This document shows positions 36,828-46,158 of a stretch of 64,000 bases of DNA, piece after piece. The notes below the pieces were generated by a model. The model was given only the letters and a program-made list of their open reading frames with translations, made no database searches and was not told the DNA's origin. Each line of letters starts with the position of its first letter. The stretch's first letter is position 1. Source of the stretch: Fimbriimonadaceae bacterium (GTDB lineage Bacteria; Armatimonadota; Fimbriimonadia; Fimbriimonadales; Fimbriimonadaceae); NCBI GenBank assembly GCA_026129685.1, contig JAHCHO010000004.1, forward strand, positions 409,091-473,090, read 5' to 3'. Position numbers and translations under genes: made by a program.

Positions 36828-36966
36828 GGGTCGCGCCTGAATTCTGCCCCATTCTGACTTCTTGCCCGCAAACGTTGCTCCCCTGAACGATCCATGACGG
36901 TGTATGATCACGATTCACCGGCAAAGTCGCCGATGGGAGGCGGCTTGCCCTCGAGGTCACAACACT

Positions 36967-37755
36967 TTGAAGAAGCAGGCCTTTACCCTCATCGAGCTCC
37001 TTGTCGTCATCGCCATCATCGCGATCCTCGCCGCGATCCTCTTCCCGGTCTTCGCCCAGGCGAAGGCCGCCGCCAAGAAGACCAGCGACCTCAGCAACCT
37101 GCGGCAGAACGCGTTGGCCACGCTGATGTACGCCAACGACAACGACGGCGTGTTCCCGCAGTCCGCGTACTCGCTGGATCATCCGCTCGGCGTCGTCGTT
37201 CCCGCTACGAACGCCCGCATCTATGCCGCGTTCGACGCGATCATGCCCTACACGAAGAACAAGGACATCTTCATGGACCAAGCCGATCCGACCGCGATCC
37301 CGTGGAAGCAGGTGCTCGCCGGGCTGGGCCTGCGCCCAGCCGGCAACATTGAGTTCGCGAGCCACGCCTTCAACTTCGCGCTGTTCGAGGATCCGGCGAT
37401 CGCCCCGAACCTCTTTGGCAACGACCCGGTGCGATCGGAAGGCGAGATCGACCTTCCCAGTCTGACCACGATGTTCTACGACGCGAAGTATTTTCGCGCG
37501 GGCGGACCCGTTCCCGACGGCTACCCCGTTCCGCCCGGACCGTTCGACCGGACGAACTTCGCCGGCGTCGCGCGCCACACCGACGGCATGAACATCAACT
37601 TCGTGGACAGCCACGCGCGCTACTACCGCAAGAACGCCTCGATCGACGCCACCGCCCCGGATCCGTACTACTCGGGGAACGCGGGGGTGAAGGTCTACAA
37701 CCTCCCGTACGACCTGAACGGCATCCCGAACGTGGTCGCCGAACCGCGCGCGTAG
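36967..37755 (+). CDS. Type II secretion/type IV-like prepilin with H-x-DG domain
   Basis: The start is TTG 36967 with GAGGT 9 bp upstream. The N-terminus KKQAFTLIELLVVIAIIAIL is a class III prepilin signal: a short basic leader, cleavage between Ala5 and Phe6 by a prepilin peptidase, Glu at mature position 5 and a long hydrophobic helix, followed by FPVFAQAK. The body (262 residues in all) ends with VARHTDGMNINFVDSHARYY, the DUF1559-like motif found in many Armatimonadota and Planctomycetota paralogues. These are thought to be minor pilins or pseudopilins on the cell surface. It stands alone, divergent from the glycosyltransferase. No assembly genes are nearby. Confidence 0.88.
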   Translation: MKKQAFTLIELLVVIAIIAILAAILFPVFAQAKAAAKKTSDLSNLRQNALATLMYANDNDGVFPQSAYSLDHPLGVVVPATNARIYAAFDAIMPYTKNKDIFMDQADPTAIPWKQVLAGLGLRPAGNIEFASHAFNFALFEDPAIAPNLFGNDPVRSEGEIDLPSLTTMFYDAKYFRAGGPVPDGYPVPPGPFDRTNFAGVARHTDGMNINFVDSHARYYRKNASIDATAPDPYYSGNAGVKVYNLPYDLNGIPNVVAEPRA

Positions 37756-37766
37756 TGCTCCAAGAC

Positions 37767-37798
37767 GATCAGGGCCGATCCGAGGTTCGGCCCTGATC
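37767..37798. terminator. Convergent hairpin between the prepilin and GNAT genes
   Basis: A perfect 12-bp inverted repeat (37767-37778 with 37787-37798) with an 8-nt loop. It overlaps the last codons of the GNAT gene. No T-run on either side. It could serve both converging genes. Confidence 0.55.
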
Positions 37799-38323
37799 CA
37801 GTTCGAGCGCAAAGCCCCACTCCGGGCTTTCGTCCGGGTCGTCCAAAATTCGGTCGCCCACCAGCCTCGCTCCGTACCGGCCGTAGGCCCGATGCGCGTC
37901 GACCAGGTGCTTGTCGCTCCAAATTTCCATCCGCTTGCGTCCCCGCCGGGTCGCTTCGTCACGCACGGTCTCGAACAGCGCCCGTCCCACCCCGATCCGA
38001 CGATGTTCGGGATGAACGTACCAGCGTTCGAGCGAGCAGTCCGCACCCGCCACGCGCCGCTTCCCGTTCGCCACGACGAGGGTCCCCGACTCGCCGATTA
38101 GGCGGTCGAAGAACTCCAGCCCCGCCGTTCCGACGACGCGTCCCCCGATCTCCGCGACCCAGAAGAGGTCCCCGTGGTCGAAGTAACCCGTTTTGAGGTC
38201 GTGGAGATCGGCGCAGTACCCGTCTTCTTCCCAGGTAAAGCCGTACTGCTCGAAGCACGCGCGCACCACCGAAACCACTCCTGGCTCGTCTCCCGTCCGA
38301 GCGGTCCGTACGGTGAATCTCAC
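37769..38323 (-). CDS. GNAT-family N-acetyltransferase
   Basis: A 184-residue acetyltransferase with the GNAT core: an N-terminal strand and helix (VRTARTGDEPGVVSVVRA), the acceptor-side strand VVGTAGLEFF, and the acetyl-CoA-binding motif A as LERWYVHPEHRRIGVGRALF (about residues 103-122). Substrate unknown. The start is GTG 38323, which overlaps the argS stop (GTGA), so the two genes are translationally coupled. The coupling is probably organisational and does not point to a tRNA-related role. Confidence 0.82.
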   Translation of the reverse strand: MRFTVRTARTGDEPGVVSVVRACFEQYGFTWEEDGYCADLHDLKTGYFDHGDLFWVAEIGGRVVGTAGLEFFDRLIGESGTLVVANGKRRVAGADCSLERWYVHPEHRRIGVGRALFETVRDEATRRGRKRMEIWSDKHLVDAHRAYGRYGARLVGDRILDDPDESPEWGFALELDQGRTSDRP

Positions 38324-40212
38324 ATGCGCTCCGGCGCGGAAATGCCGATCAATCCGAACGCCGCCCGCAACGCCGTTCGCGTCGCCTCGCAGAGTCCCAG
38401 TCGCGCCCGCGTCAACTCGGGTTGCTCCGGCTGAAGAACGCGGCAGACGTCGTAGAACGCATGGTACGCCCGAGCCAACTCCGTGCAATAGGTGGCGAGG
38501 CGATGCACTCCGTAGTCCTCCGCCGTCCGGCGAACGTCGTTCGGCAGGTCGGCGATCTTCTTGACCAAGGCGATCTCGCGCGCGTCGTTCAAGAGCGCGT
38601 AGTCCGGCACCGCTCCCAACCGGACCGAGAACCCGGCCTCCCGCGCCTTTTCCAGCAACGAGCAAATCCGGGCGTGCGCGTACTGAGCGTAGTACACCGG
38701 GTTCTCGTCGCTCTGGCGGGACGCAAGGTCGAGGTCGAAGTCCATGTGCGTGTCGTGCGACCGCATGAGGTAGAAGAACCGCGCCACGTCGCGTCCGATG
38801 CGCAACTTCTCCGGCTCCGGCGCGTCGGGCGCCGCTTGTTCCCCGATCTCCTTGATCAGGTCGATCAGGGCATAGATGTTGCCGTCCCGCTTCCGCATCG
38901 GCGAAGGCTTGCCGTCCTTCAGGAACCGAACGATCTGGAAGATCACGACCTCCAACCTCTTCCTGGCCCGCTCGAGCGCGGCGGCGCAAAGGTCGCGTTC
39001 CGCCGGACTCGCGAACAACTTCGCCTCGATCTCCGACAGGGGTTCCCCGCTACCTTCAGCCGCTTCGCCCGCGCGCAACGCCGCCACCACCGCCGTCAGC
39101 CGGCCGATGTAGCCGTGATGGTCGGGCCCAAGAATGGTCATGAGTTTGTCGGCGTTCTCCGGCCGGGAGAACTTGTCGTCGTGGTACGCCACGTCGCTCG
39201 CAATGTAGGTGAGTCGCCCGTCCTTGCGCCGCAGGACCCGGTCCTGGTCGTCGCCGAACTTGGTGCTGCGCAACCACAGGGTCTTGCTCTGGCCCTCCGC
39301 AACGTCGTCCTCGTCCTTCGGCTGCTCCTCGATCTCGACGCCTTCGATGACACCCTTCTTGGCAAGTTTGAGCTTCGCCCGCCAAGGCCTTTCGTCCGCG
39401 CTCCCGTTGGCGGTCAGCGCCTCGATCGCCGACTCCACCTTTCCGTTGTCGTGGAGCGACTGCTCGCTGAACCACGTGTCGAAGGTGACGCCGAAGGCGG
39501 CGAGGTCGTCCCGTTGCTTCGCGAGCATGATCTCCTGGGCGGCGGTCTGAAACCGGTCCACGGTTTCGGCGTCGCCGTCGCGCCGCACGATCCGGCTGGC
39601 GACCTCGGACACGTAGTCGCCCCGGTATCCGCCTTCCGGAAACGGCGTGCCAACGCAAAAATGCCGCACCGACTCCGCGAACAGGCGCATCTGCTCGCTG
39701 TTCACCCCGTCGTTAATGTAGTACTCGCGGTGGACGGTGTGACCCGCCGCCAAAAGCACGTTGCACACGGTCGAACCGAACGCCGCCCCGCGCCCCGAAC
39801 CGATCGTGATCGGCCCGTTCGGGTTCACGCTCACGAACTCCACGTTGATCCGCTTCGGCGCGTCCGAGTTCAGCCGCACGTAGCCCTCCCCCTTCGCCAG
39901 CACCTCTGCCACCGCCTCCGCGACGACCGACGCGGACACGCGCAGGTTCAGGAACCCCGGACCCGCCACCTCGACCCCGGCGAGGTCCGGTTCGGACGCC
40001 AATTGCATGGCGAGCGCTTCGGCCACCGCCCGTGGGGCCTTCCCCACCCCCTTCGCCGCCGCGAGGGCGTAGTTGCAGGCGTAGTCGCCGTGTTCGGGGT
40101 TACTCGGTTCGGCGATCTCGATCGGCGTCGTCAGGCCGGCGGGCAACTCGCCCGACGCCTGCAAACGCGCGACCGCCCTGGCGACCGCTTGGGAAACGCG
40201 TTCACGGATCAA
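38320..40212 (-). CDS. argS: Arginyl-tRNA synthetase
   Basis: A class I aminoacyl-tRNA synthetase, 630 residues. It has the ArgRS-specific N-terminal Add1 domain (residues 1-105), then INVEFVSVNPNGP leading into the nucleotide-binding motif, the stretch DVAYHDDKFSR, a catalytic-core end near 439, and a C-terminal anticodon-binding DALR domain with the usual start MDFDLDLA and end GISAPERM. The HIGH motif is TIGS (136-139), and the KMSKS region is PMRKRDGN (438-445), both diverged from consensus. Length and all domains are intact, so it is probably functional. Confidence 0.92.
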   Translation of the reverse strand: MIRERVSQAVARAVARLQASGELPAGLTTPIEIAEPSNPEHGDYACNYALAAAKGVGKAPRAVAEALAMQLASEPDLAGVEVAGPGFLNLRVSASVVAEAVAEVLAKGEGYVRLNSDAPKRINVEFVSVNPNGPITIGSGRGAAFGSTVCNVLLAAGHTVHREYYINDGVNSEQMRLFAESVRHFCVGTPFPEGGYRGDYVSEVASRIVRRDGDAETVDRFQTAAQEIMLAKQRDDLAAFGVTFDTWFSEQSLHDNGKVESAIEALTANGSADERPWRAKLKLAKKGVIEGVEIEEQPKDEDDVAEGQSKTLWLRSTKFGDDQDRVLRRKDGRLTYIASDVAYHDDKFSRPENADKLMTILGPDHHGYIGRLTAVVAALRAGEAAEGSGEPLSEIEAKLFASPAERDLCAAALERARKRLEVVIFQIVRFLKDGKPSPMRKRDGNIYALIDLIKEIGEQAAPDAPEPEKLRIGRDVARFFYLMRSHDTHMDFDLDLASRQSDENPVYYAQYAHARICSLLEKAREAGFSVRLGAVPDYALLNDAREIALVKKIADLPNDVRRTAEDYGVHRLATYCTELARAYHAFYDVCRVLQPEQPELTRARLGLCEATRTALRAAFGLIGISAPERM

Positions 40213-40243
40213 AGTGCCCTAGGGGTACCTCCCCCGGGGAGTC

Positions 40244-41176
40244 CTACGCAAGTTTCTCGACCGTAACCAAAGGCAACAGGCGCTCCACCTCCGGCCGACG
40301 GGCGATCTCCGACCCGTCCGTCGTCGCCGTCGCCGCCCCGCAAGCGGTCCCCAACGCCAGTGCCTCGCCCGAGGGCAACCCGCGCTCCCGACCCACCAAA
40401 TAGCCCGCCAGCAACGAGTCGCCGCTTCCGATCGTCGACCGAACGTCGACTCTCGGCGGCACCCCGATCCAGACCCCGTTCCCGGTGGCGAGCAACGCCC
40501 CTTCCGCTCCCATGCTAAGGAGCACGGTCCCAATGCCCAAGGCCCGCAGATCGTGGGCCGCCCTCACCCGCGCCGGCAAGTCCGGTAGGTCACGGTCTAA
40601 GAGCCGCGACGCCTCCGCCACGTTGGGCTTGATCAGGTCGGGTTTCGCGCGGACGCCTTGCCGCATCGGCTCCCCGTCCGCGTCGAGCGACACGAAGCAA
40701 CCCTTCTCCCGAAACAAACTCACGAGCACTTCGAACGCCTCCGTCGGTACCCCAGGGGGTATCGAACCACCCATCGCCACCGCCGGACGACTCGATCCCA
40801 GATGCGCGCACCAGGCCAGCAACGCCCCCCACTCGTCCGCCGTGATCGTGGGCCCGGGAGCGTTGAGGGTGGTCGGTGGGCCGCCTGTCTCGTCTTCGAC
40901 GCTGAAGTTGATCCGCGTCTTGCCCTGGGTCCACACGAACGGACAGCCCACCCCCTGGTGTTCCAGCACCGTCTTGACGAATTCGCCCGCATCGCCGCCC
41001 AGAAAGCCGGTCGCTTGAGACTCGGCCCCCAGTTCCGACGTCACCCGCGAGAGGTTCACGCCCTTTCCCCCTGCGTCCGTTTCCGTCCGAAGCACGCGGT
41101 TCGTGTCCCCGACCCGCAGTTCTTTTACGAACGTGGCGTGATCCACGCACGCGTTGAGGGTGACGCTCAGTATCAT
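40244..41176 (-). CDS. PfkB-family sugar kinase (1-phosphofructokinase-like)
   Basis: A ribokinase-fold kinase of the FruK/LacC subgroup: MILSVTLNACVDHATFV at the N-terminus, the sugar-binding DAGGKGVNLSRV (about residues 34-45), KPNVAEASRLL, and the C-terminal anion hole and catalytic base STIGSGDSLLAGYLVG (Asp near 258). Such enzymes phosphorylate fructose-1-phosphate, tagatose-6-phosphate or related sugars. 310 residues is typical. It stands alone upstream of argS by 31 bp, with no PTS or sugar operon, so the substrate is uncertain. Confidence 0.87.
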   Translation of the reverse strand: MILSVTLNACVDHATFVKELRVGDTNRVLRTETDAGGKGVNLSRVTSELGAESQATGFLGGDAGEFVKTVLEHQGVGCPFVWTQGKTRINFSVEDETGGPPTTLNAPGPTITADEWGALLAWCAHLGSSRPAVAMGGSIPPGVPTEAFEVLVSLFREKGCFVSLDADGEPMRQGVRAKPDLIKPNVAEASRLLDRDLPDLPARVRAAHDLRALGIGTVLLSMGAEGALLATGNGVWIGVPPRVDVRSTIGSGDSLLAGYLVGRERGLPSGEALALGTACGAATATTDGSEIARRPEVERLLPLVTVEKLA

Positions 41177-41309
41177 CTTGCCCGTCTCGTCGCGCCCTTA
41201 CCATACGAACAAACCGGCCCTTGGGAAAGGACGAAGGGCCCATTTCGCCATAACGCGACTCCGCCGCGCGCGTCCCACGCCGAGTAACCCGAACCCGTTG
41301 GACCACCCT

Positions 41310-44300
41310 ATGACCCGTCCCTTCCCCCTCCTGCTCGCCGCCGTCGCCCTTGCGATGGGCGCGGCCCTTTTCGCGCAGACCCCGAATCGCATTCGCATCG
41401 TTCCGCAGACTTCCGATGGCCTCCTGCAGGACATGGAAGAGTCGCTCGACGGCACCCGCCTTCTCACCCACGACAAGGGCTACGCCCCCCGGCTTTGGGA
41501 CGCCAAGCGCCAAATTCTCCTTGCCGTCCTGAGCGGCCACGACGACCCCATCTTCCACGTTGGGTTCTCCGCCAACGGTGCGCGCATCCTGACCGTTTCC
41601 GCCAGAAGGCTCCAGGTCTGGGACGCTCGACGCGCCCGCTTGCTCGCCGCCTTCGTCCCCACCGAGGGCGAGACGTTCAGCATCGGCGTGCTCTCCCCCG
41701 ACGGACTGAACCTAGCCTTCGGCACCGTCACCGGCTCGGTCTTCTACGGACCGGCCACCGAACCTCCGCAGACGGCGCGCCTCGGCAAGCACACCGCCCG
41801 GGTGCTCTGCCTGGACTTCCGCCCCGACGGCAAGGCCCTCTTCTCCGGGGCGCAGGACGCCTCCGGCCGTGAGTGGGACCTTGAAGCGAAGAAGCCCGGC
41901 TGGCAGGTCACCGCCCACAAAGCCCCCATCCGCTGGGCGTCCTACTCGACCGACGGCGCCCGCCTCCTCACCACCGGCTTTGACAATCGAGCCGTGTGCT
42001 TCGACGCCGCCACCGGAACCGTTCTCGCCGCCTACCCGCACACGATCGGCCCTCGCGACGTCGAGAACGTGATGATGGGCGCGGCCTTTGTCGGCGCGAA
42101 AGGCGACGAGATCGTCACCGCGTCGGACAAGGGCGAACTCGTCTTCTGGAAGCCCGGAACCCCCACGCCCATCGCCAAACTCGAGGGCCACGGTGCGCCG
42201 ATCCGCGAACTGCGCCGCAGCCGAAACGGCCGCTACCTCGGCACCTACGCCACGAACGAGACCCTCAAGGTCTGGGACGCCGTCGCGCACAAGGAAACGC
42301 CCTTCGTCCCCGAGGAGGGCCTGCCCACCGCCGCCGACTTTTCTCCCAACAGCGACGTCTTCTGGATCGGCTACAGCGAGGGCGAGGTGCGCCGGTACGA
42401 CCTCAAGACCGGCAAGGCCACCAAGAGCACCCTCGGGGACGTCGAGACCCTTTCCGACTTCAACCTGGGCGCCGACGGACGCCTCTGGCTCCGCAGTGCC
42501 CACGAGGAGGGACTCTTCGGAGGCGGTCGCAAAACCAGCCACCTGTTCCTGAACCTCCTCGGCGGCGATCGCGGGTTCCCCTTCGACATGCGCTGGGACA
42601 ACGTGTCCTTCTCGCCGGACGGGTCGCGGGTGGCGATCTTCCGTCGCGACCAGGAACCGGGCTTCATCCTCGTGGAGACCGCCGCGCCGGGTCGCCTCCT
42701 CTACGGCCTGAACGGGGTGGACAAGTGGGCGTTTTCGCCCGACTCCTCCAAACTCGCGATCGTCAAGGAGAACTCCCAGGTGGGCGTCTTCGACGCCGTC
42801 AACGGCAAGCTCCTGTACGCCTACGCCCTCGACGTCGAGAAGGACTGGGGTTCGCTCGAGGGTCCCGCCTTTCACCCTTCGCAACCTTGGATCGTGACCG
42901 CTCACCACCCCGGCCACGTCCTGCGACTCTGGGACTACGAGACGGGCAAGCCCGTTCGGGACCTGGGCCGAGTGGAGAGCCTCGTCCCCCATATGGTATT
43001 CACGCCGGACGGCAAGATCCTCCTCGTCACCGGCTACGCCCCCGACATCGTCCGGGCCTACGACGTGGAGAAAGGGGGCGTCCGCTGGTCGCTGAACGCC
43101 AAGGATCTCGGACTTGGCCCGGACGCGGGTTCGCCCGGTCCCATCCGCCTCAGCCCGGACGGTGCCCGCGCCCTCGTTTCGTTCGGCGAAGTCCTCGTCG
43201 TCGTCGACATCGCGACCAAAAAGGTGGTCTTCTCCTGGGGGGGCCAAAGCGGGCAGAGCCAAGCCCAACACGGCTCCGTCTCTACCCAAAACGCCTTCGA
43301 CGCCGACCCCGACTTCGGCCGGATCGTGACCGCCGAGGGACGAACCGCTCGGCTGCGCGACGTCGCTTCCGGCACGGTCCTGCGCGAGTTCGACCATCCG
43401 GGCCTCGTGGTCAAGGTTCGGCTCTTCGGCGAAGACCGTCTCGTCACCCTCGACGAGGTCGGCGGACTGACCGTTTGGAACAGCGACACCGGCGCTCGAC
43501 TTGCGCGCCTGGTCTACATGAAGGACGGCTCCTGGCTCGCCTTCGACGATGCGGGCCGTTACGACGCCCCCGACCCGAGTGCCGTCACCGGCGCTTACTT
43601 CGTCCTCGAGTGGGAAGGTGGCCTCGAGGCCGTGTCGATGCCACAGCTGAAGGGGCTGTTCTACGAGCCCGGTCTGTTCGCCAAAGCTCTTGGCCTCGAC
43701 AAGGAGCCGATGCGCGACGTGCCGAGCCTCGAGAGTCTGCGGCTCTACCCCGAGTTGCAGGTCAAGGAAGCCCCCAACAAGCCCGGCGTCTACAACGTCA
43801 CCGCCACCGACCGGGACGAAGGCGGCATCGGCACCTACAACGTCTCGATCAACGGCAAGCGCGTTCTCATCAAGAGGGCCGCCGGCTACTTCCAGGTGGA
43901 CACCGCGAACTACGCCTCCTTCCTTCTCCCCGAGACGAGTCTGCCGGCGGGCGAAGGCAACAAGCTCGAAGTGACCGTCTCGAACGAACGCGGAGATTTG
44001 GTGGGACCGCCCGTCATCCTCGACCTTGGCGTGCCGAAGGAACTCCAGGCCCCCGAGGTCAAACTCTACGCCCTCTGCGTCGGAGTCAGCGACTACGCGG
44101 GCAACACGAAGGACCTCGCGGCCGCCGCCGGTGACGCCCAAGGGATCGCGGAAGCGGTCAAGCGACTCGGCGACCGTCTCCTCCCCGGACGCCTCGAGGT
44201 CACGACCCTCGACACGACCGCCGACTCCCCGGAAGGCCGTCCGACCCGCGCCCGCATCCTCCGTTGGTTCGACGAGGTTTCCACCAAGGCCAACGCCGCG

Positions 44301-45257
44301 GACATCGTGCTCGTGTTCTTCGCCGGACACGGCATGAGCCAACTCGGGGAGGCGCGCGACTACTTCTTCCTGACCTCGGAGTGCGACCCTGCCGCCGTGT
44401 CCGCCGCCGACCTAGGACGCACGACCGTGAGCGGCGACGATCTCCGCGCCGCCCTCGCCAAGATTCCGGCCAGCAAGCAGGTCGTCATCCTGGATACATG
44501 CCATTCGGGCGCGGCGGGCGAGAGCCTCATGGCCGCCGACCGCTCCGTTTCCGGCGACTACAAGCGCGCCTACGAGGCGATCAAGGACGCCACCGGTACT
44601 TGGCTTCTCGCGGGCACCGCCGGCGACCAACTCAGCTACGAGTCCTCGAACGTGGACCACGGCATGCTCACCTACTCCCTCCTCGAAGCGATCGACAAGG
44701 GATCTGCCGACGGCTTGCGCAAAGCTCCGAGCGGCGACCTGTTTCTCGACGTCGAGCGTTGGCTGACCTACGCCGCCGACCGGGTCGACTCCCTTAAGAA
44801 CGAGGTTGGGATCAAGGGCGTCCAGCACCCCGAACTCAAGCGCTCCCGAGCGGGCGCCTCGTTCGACCTCGGCGTCATGTCGCCCGAGATGCGCGGCTTT
44901 CTCGGCCTGAAGGCCCCGAAACCCATCGTCATCGTCGGCGCGTTCCAGCAAGACGAAGAGGACCCCGCCGGCCTCGAGCCCGTCGTCGCCGCCGCCCTCA
45001 AGGACTCGGCGGCGGTCAAGGCCTGGTTCGACGTCGCCAAACACCCGAACGTCTACCGCATCGCCGGGAGCTACTCGGTCGAGGGGGAGACGATCAAGGT
45101 TCGGCTGGTACTCCAGAAGTTCGACGGCGCCGCCAACCGCAAAACGCTCGAGACGATCGAAATCGCGGGGGTCAGTTCCAAACTCGCCGACCTCGCCGCC
45201 CAGATTCGGGCCGCCGTTGAACAACGCATCAAGGCTCTGGAGTCTCCCCCGAAGTAA
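41310..45257 (+). CDS. Secreted WD40-repeat protein with C-terminal caspase-like (C14) peptidase domain
   Basis: A giant 1315-residue protein. It begins with a Sec signal (MTRPFPLLLAAVALAMGAAL). From about 35 to 800 it shows repeated WD40 or quinoprotein-like blades (KLEGHGAPIRELRRSRNGRY, LKVWDA, LRLWDY, LTVWNS). A beta-sandwich-like linker follows (about 830-910). From Lys918 there is a caspase-fold domain with KLYALCVGVSDYAG, the catalytic His1007 in FFAGHGMS and Cys1064 in VILDTCHSGAAGE, the full dyad of peptidase family C14. Residues about 1190-1315 form another alpha/beta domain. The caspase domain should cut substrates after basic or acidic residues outside the cytoplasm; substrates unknown. 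Monocistronic. Confidence 0.9.
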   Translation: MTRPFPLLLAAVALAMGAALFAQTPNRIRIVPQTSDGLLQDMEESLDGTRLLTHDKGYAPRLWDAKRQILLAVLSGHDDPIFHVGFSANGARILTVSARRLQVWDARRARLLAAFVPTEGETFSIGVLSPDGLNLAFGTVTGSVFYGPATEPPQTARLGKHTARVLCLDFRPDGKALFSGAQDASGREWDLEAKKPGWQVTAHKAPIRWASYSTDGARLLTTGFDNRAVCFDAATGTVLAAYPHTIGPRDVENVMMGAAFVGAKGDEIVTASDKGELVFWKPGTPTPIAKLEGHGAPIRELRRSRNGRYLGTYATNETLKVWDAVAHKETPFVPEEGLPTAADFSPNSDVFWIGYSEGEVRRYDLKTGKATKSTLGDVETLSDFNLGADGRLWLRSAHEEGLFGGGRKTSHLFLNLLGGDRGFPFDMRWDNVSFSPDGSRVAIFRRDQEPGFILVETAAPGRLLYGLNGVDKWAFSPDSSKLAIVKENSQVGVFDAVNGKLLYAYALDVEKDWGSLEGPAFHPSQPWIVTAHHPGHVLRLWDYETGKPVRDLGRVESLVPHMVFTPDGKILLVTGYAPDIVRAYDVEKGGVRWSLNAKDLGLGPDAGSPGPIRLSPDGARALVSFGEVLVVVDIATKKVVFSWGGQSGQSQAQHGSVSTQNAFDADPDFGRIVTAEGRTARLRDVASGTVLREFDHPGLVVKVRLFGEDRLVTLDEVGGLTVWNSDTGARLARLVYMKDGSWLAFDDAGRYDAPDPSAVTGAYFVLEWEGGLEAVSMPQLKGLFYEPGLFAKALGLDKEPMRDVPSLESLRLYPELQVKEAPNKPGVYNVTATDRDEGGIGTYNVSINGKRVLIKRAAGYFQVDTANYASFLLPETSLPAGEGNKLEVTVSNERGDLVGPPVILDLGVPKELQAPEVKLYALCVGVSDYAGNTKDLAAAAGDAQGIAEAVKRLGDRLLPGRLEVTTLDTTADSPEGRPTRARILRWFDEVSTKANAADIVLVFFAGHGMSQLGEARDYFFLTSECDPAAVSAADLGRTTVSGDDLRAALAKIPASKQVVILDTCHSGAAGESLMAADRSVSGDYKRAYEAIKDATGTWLLAGTAGDQLSYESSNVDHGMLTYSLLEAIDKGSADGLRKAPSGDLFLDVERWLTYAADRVDSLKNEVGIKGVQHPELKRSRAGASFDLGVMSPEMRGFLGLKAPKPIVIVGAFQQDEEDPAGLEPVVAAALKDSAAVKAWFDVAKHPNVYRIAGSYSVEGETIKVRLVLQKFDGAANRKTLETIEIAGVSSKLADLAAQIRAAVEQRIKALESPPK

Positions 45258-45366
45258 CCGGTCATTCGGAACGAAGCGAGGCTTCGCGGTTGCGCCAGAC
45301 CTGTGTTCCGGGCGTAGCGACCGATCACAGGCGGCGCCGGGCTCTGGGTGCCCCGGGATGCGGCTC

Positions 45367-45801
45367 TTATGCTTCGAGGTACTCGACGTCCAGCCCGTCG
45401 AAGCCGTCGAACGCCCGGTCGTTGGTGACAAGGCGGCAACCCGTACTGGCGGCAAGGGCGCCTAAGTACGCATCCATCCACCGCTTGGGCGACGCTGCCG
45501 GCGAAGCGGACCACGACCGCCAGAGGCGCTCCAGTCCCGGAGCCTCCGCCAACCAGCCCACCCGGGAATCGGCGCGAAGGCGGTCGTACACCCCCCATGC
45601 ATGTTGGTTGCGCAAGGGCGGAACGCCAAATAAGGACATCACCGCGCGCGTTGTCAATAAGCGCAGGAACGACTGCTGGGTCGCCCGACAGAACACGACC
45701 TCCTGGGCGGATCGCTCGGCAAACCACCGGCGCGCCGCAGAGTGGAACTCGTGCTCGGACAGGACGAGCGCAAGCCAGACGTTGGTGTCAGCCAGCTTCA
45801 A
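45367..45801 (-). CDS. vapC: PIN-domain toxin, VapC type
   Basis: A 144-residue PIN-domain ribonuclease. The N-terminal acid sits in MKLADTNVWLALVL (Asp5), the middle region has FCRATQQSFLRLLTT, and the C-terminal acids occur in RWMDAYLGALAASTGCRLVTNDRAF, together forming the Mg-binding acidic cluster. The arrangement fits the mycobacterial-type VapC group. It presumably cleaves a specific RNA when free of its antitoxin. It overlaps the antitoxin gene by 14 bp on the same strand. Confidence 0.88.
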   Translation of the reverse strand: MKLADTNVWLALVLSEHEFHSAARRWFAERSAQEVVFCRATQQSFLRLLTTRAVMSLFGVPPLRNQHAWGVYDRLRADSRVGWLAEAPGLERLWRSWSASPAASPKRWMDAYLGALAASTGCRLVTNDRAFDGFDGLDVEYLEA

Positions 45802-46078
45802 GGAATCGGTCGATCTCCTGCTCCATCAGAACCGATGCGATTCGATCCGGGGTCAACTCCCTGCCGGGAGCGGCGGGATGAACGCAGACGATGACGGGCA
45901 ACCCGGTCAACTCGTCGGTGACGATCTCGGCGTCCTCCTCACGACCGTCCGGTTCCGGAGCGTTAAGGCCCCTCCTCAGGAGGTCGGCCACCTCGTCCTT
46001 GAGCTTGGTCCCTCGCCTCGCCGACCGTATCTTCACCTCCCGCATGAGAGCATCCGGTAGCTCCAGAGTGGTCTTCAT
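45788..46078 (-). CDS. vapB: Ribbon-helix-helix-type antitoxin
   Basis: A 96-residue antitoxin. The N-terminus MKTTLELPDALMREVKIRSA is a ribbon-helix-helix DNA-binding unit, which should also autoregulate the operon, and the acidic C-terminal half (residues 40-96) should wrap the toxin. It precedes and overlaps the VapC-type gene, the normal order. The -10 hexamer is 6 bp upstream of the ATG. Confidence 0.85.
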   Translation of the reverse strand: MKTTLELPDALMREVKIRSARRGTKLKDEVADLLRRGLNAPEPDGREEDAEIVTDELTGLPVIVCVHPAAPGRELTPDRIASVLMEQEIDRFLEAG

Positions 46079-46084
46079 GTGCCC

Positions 46085-46090
46085 ATATTA
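46085..46090 (-). promoter_or_regulatory. -10 hexamer of the toxin-antitoxin operon
   Basis: TAATAT ends 6 bp before the antitoxin ATG. The surrounding AT-rich run (ATATGG repeated about this point) could also be the antitoxin's operator. Confidence 0.45.
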
Positions 46091-46158
46091 CCATATTCCC
46101 AGCAAAACGGGTGTCGGCAGAGACCCGGACGGCTCGCTGCCGTTGAGCCGGAGGGGCA

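Noticed and set aside
41310..46078. Caspase plus toxin-antitoxin pair as a defence island
   Set aside because: The caspase is predicted to be exported, the strands are opposite, and there are no transposases, phage genes or other defence genes nearby.
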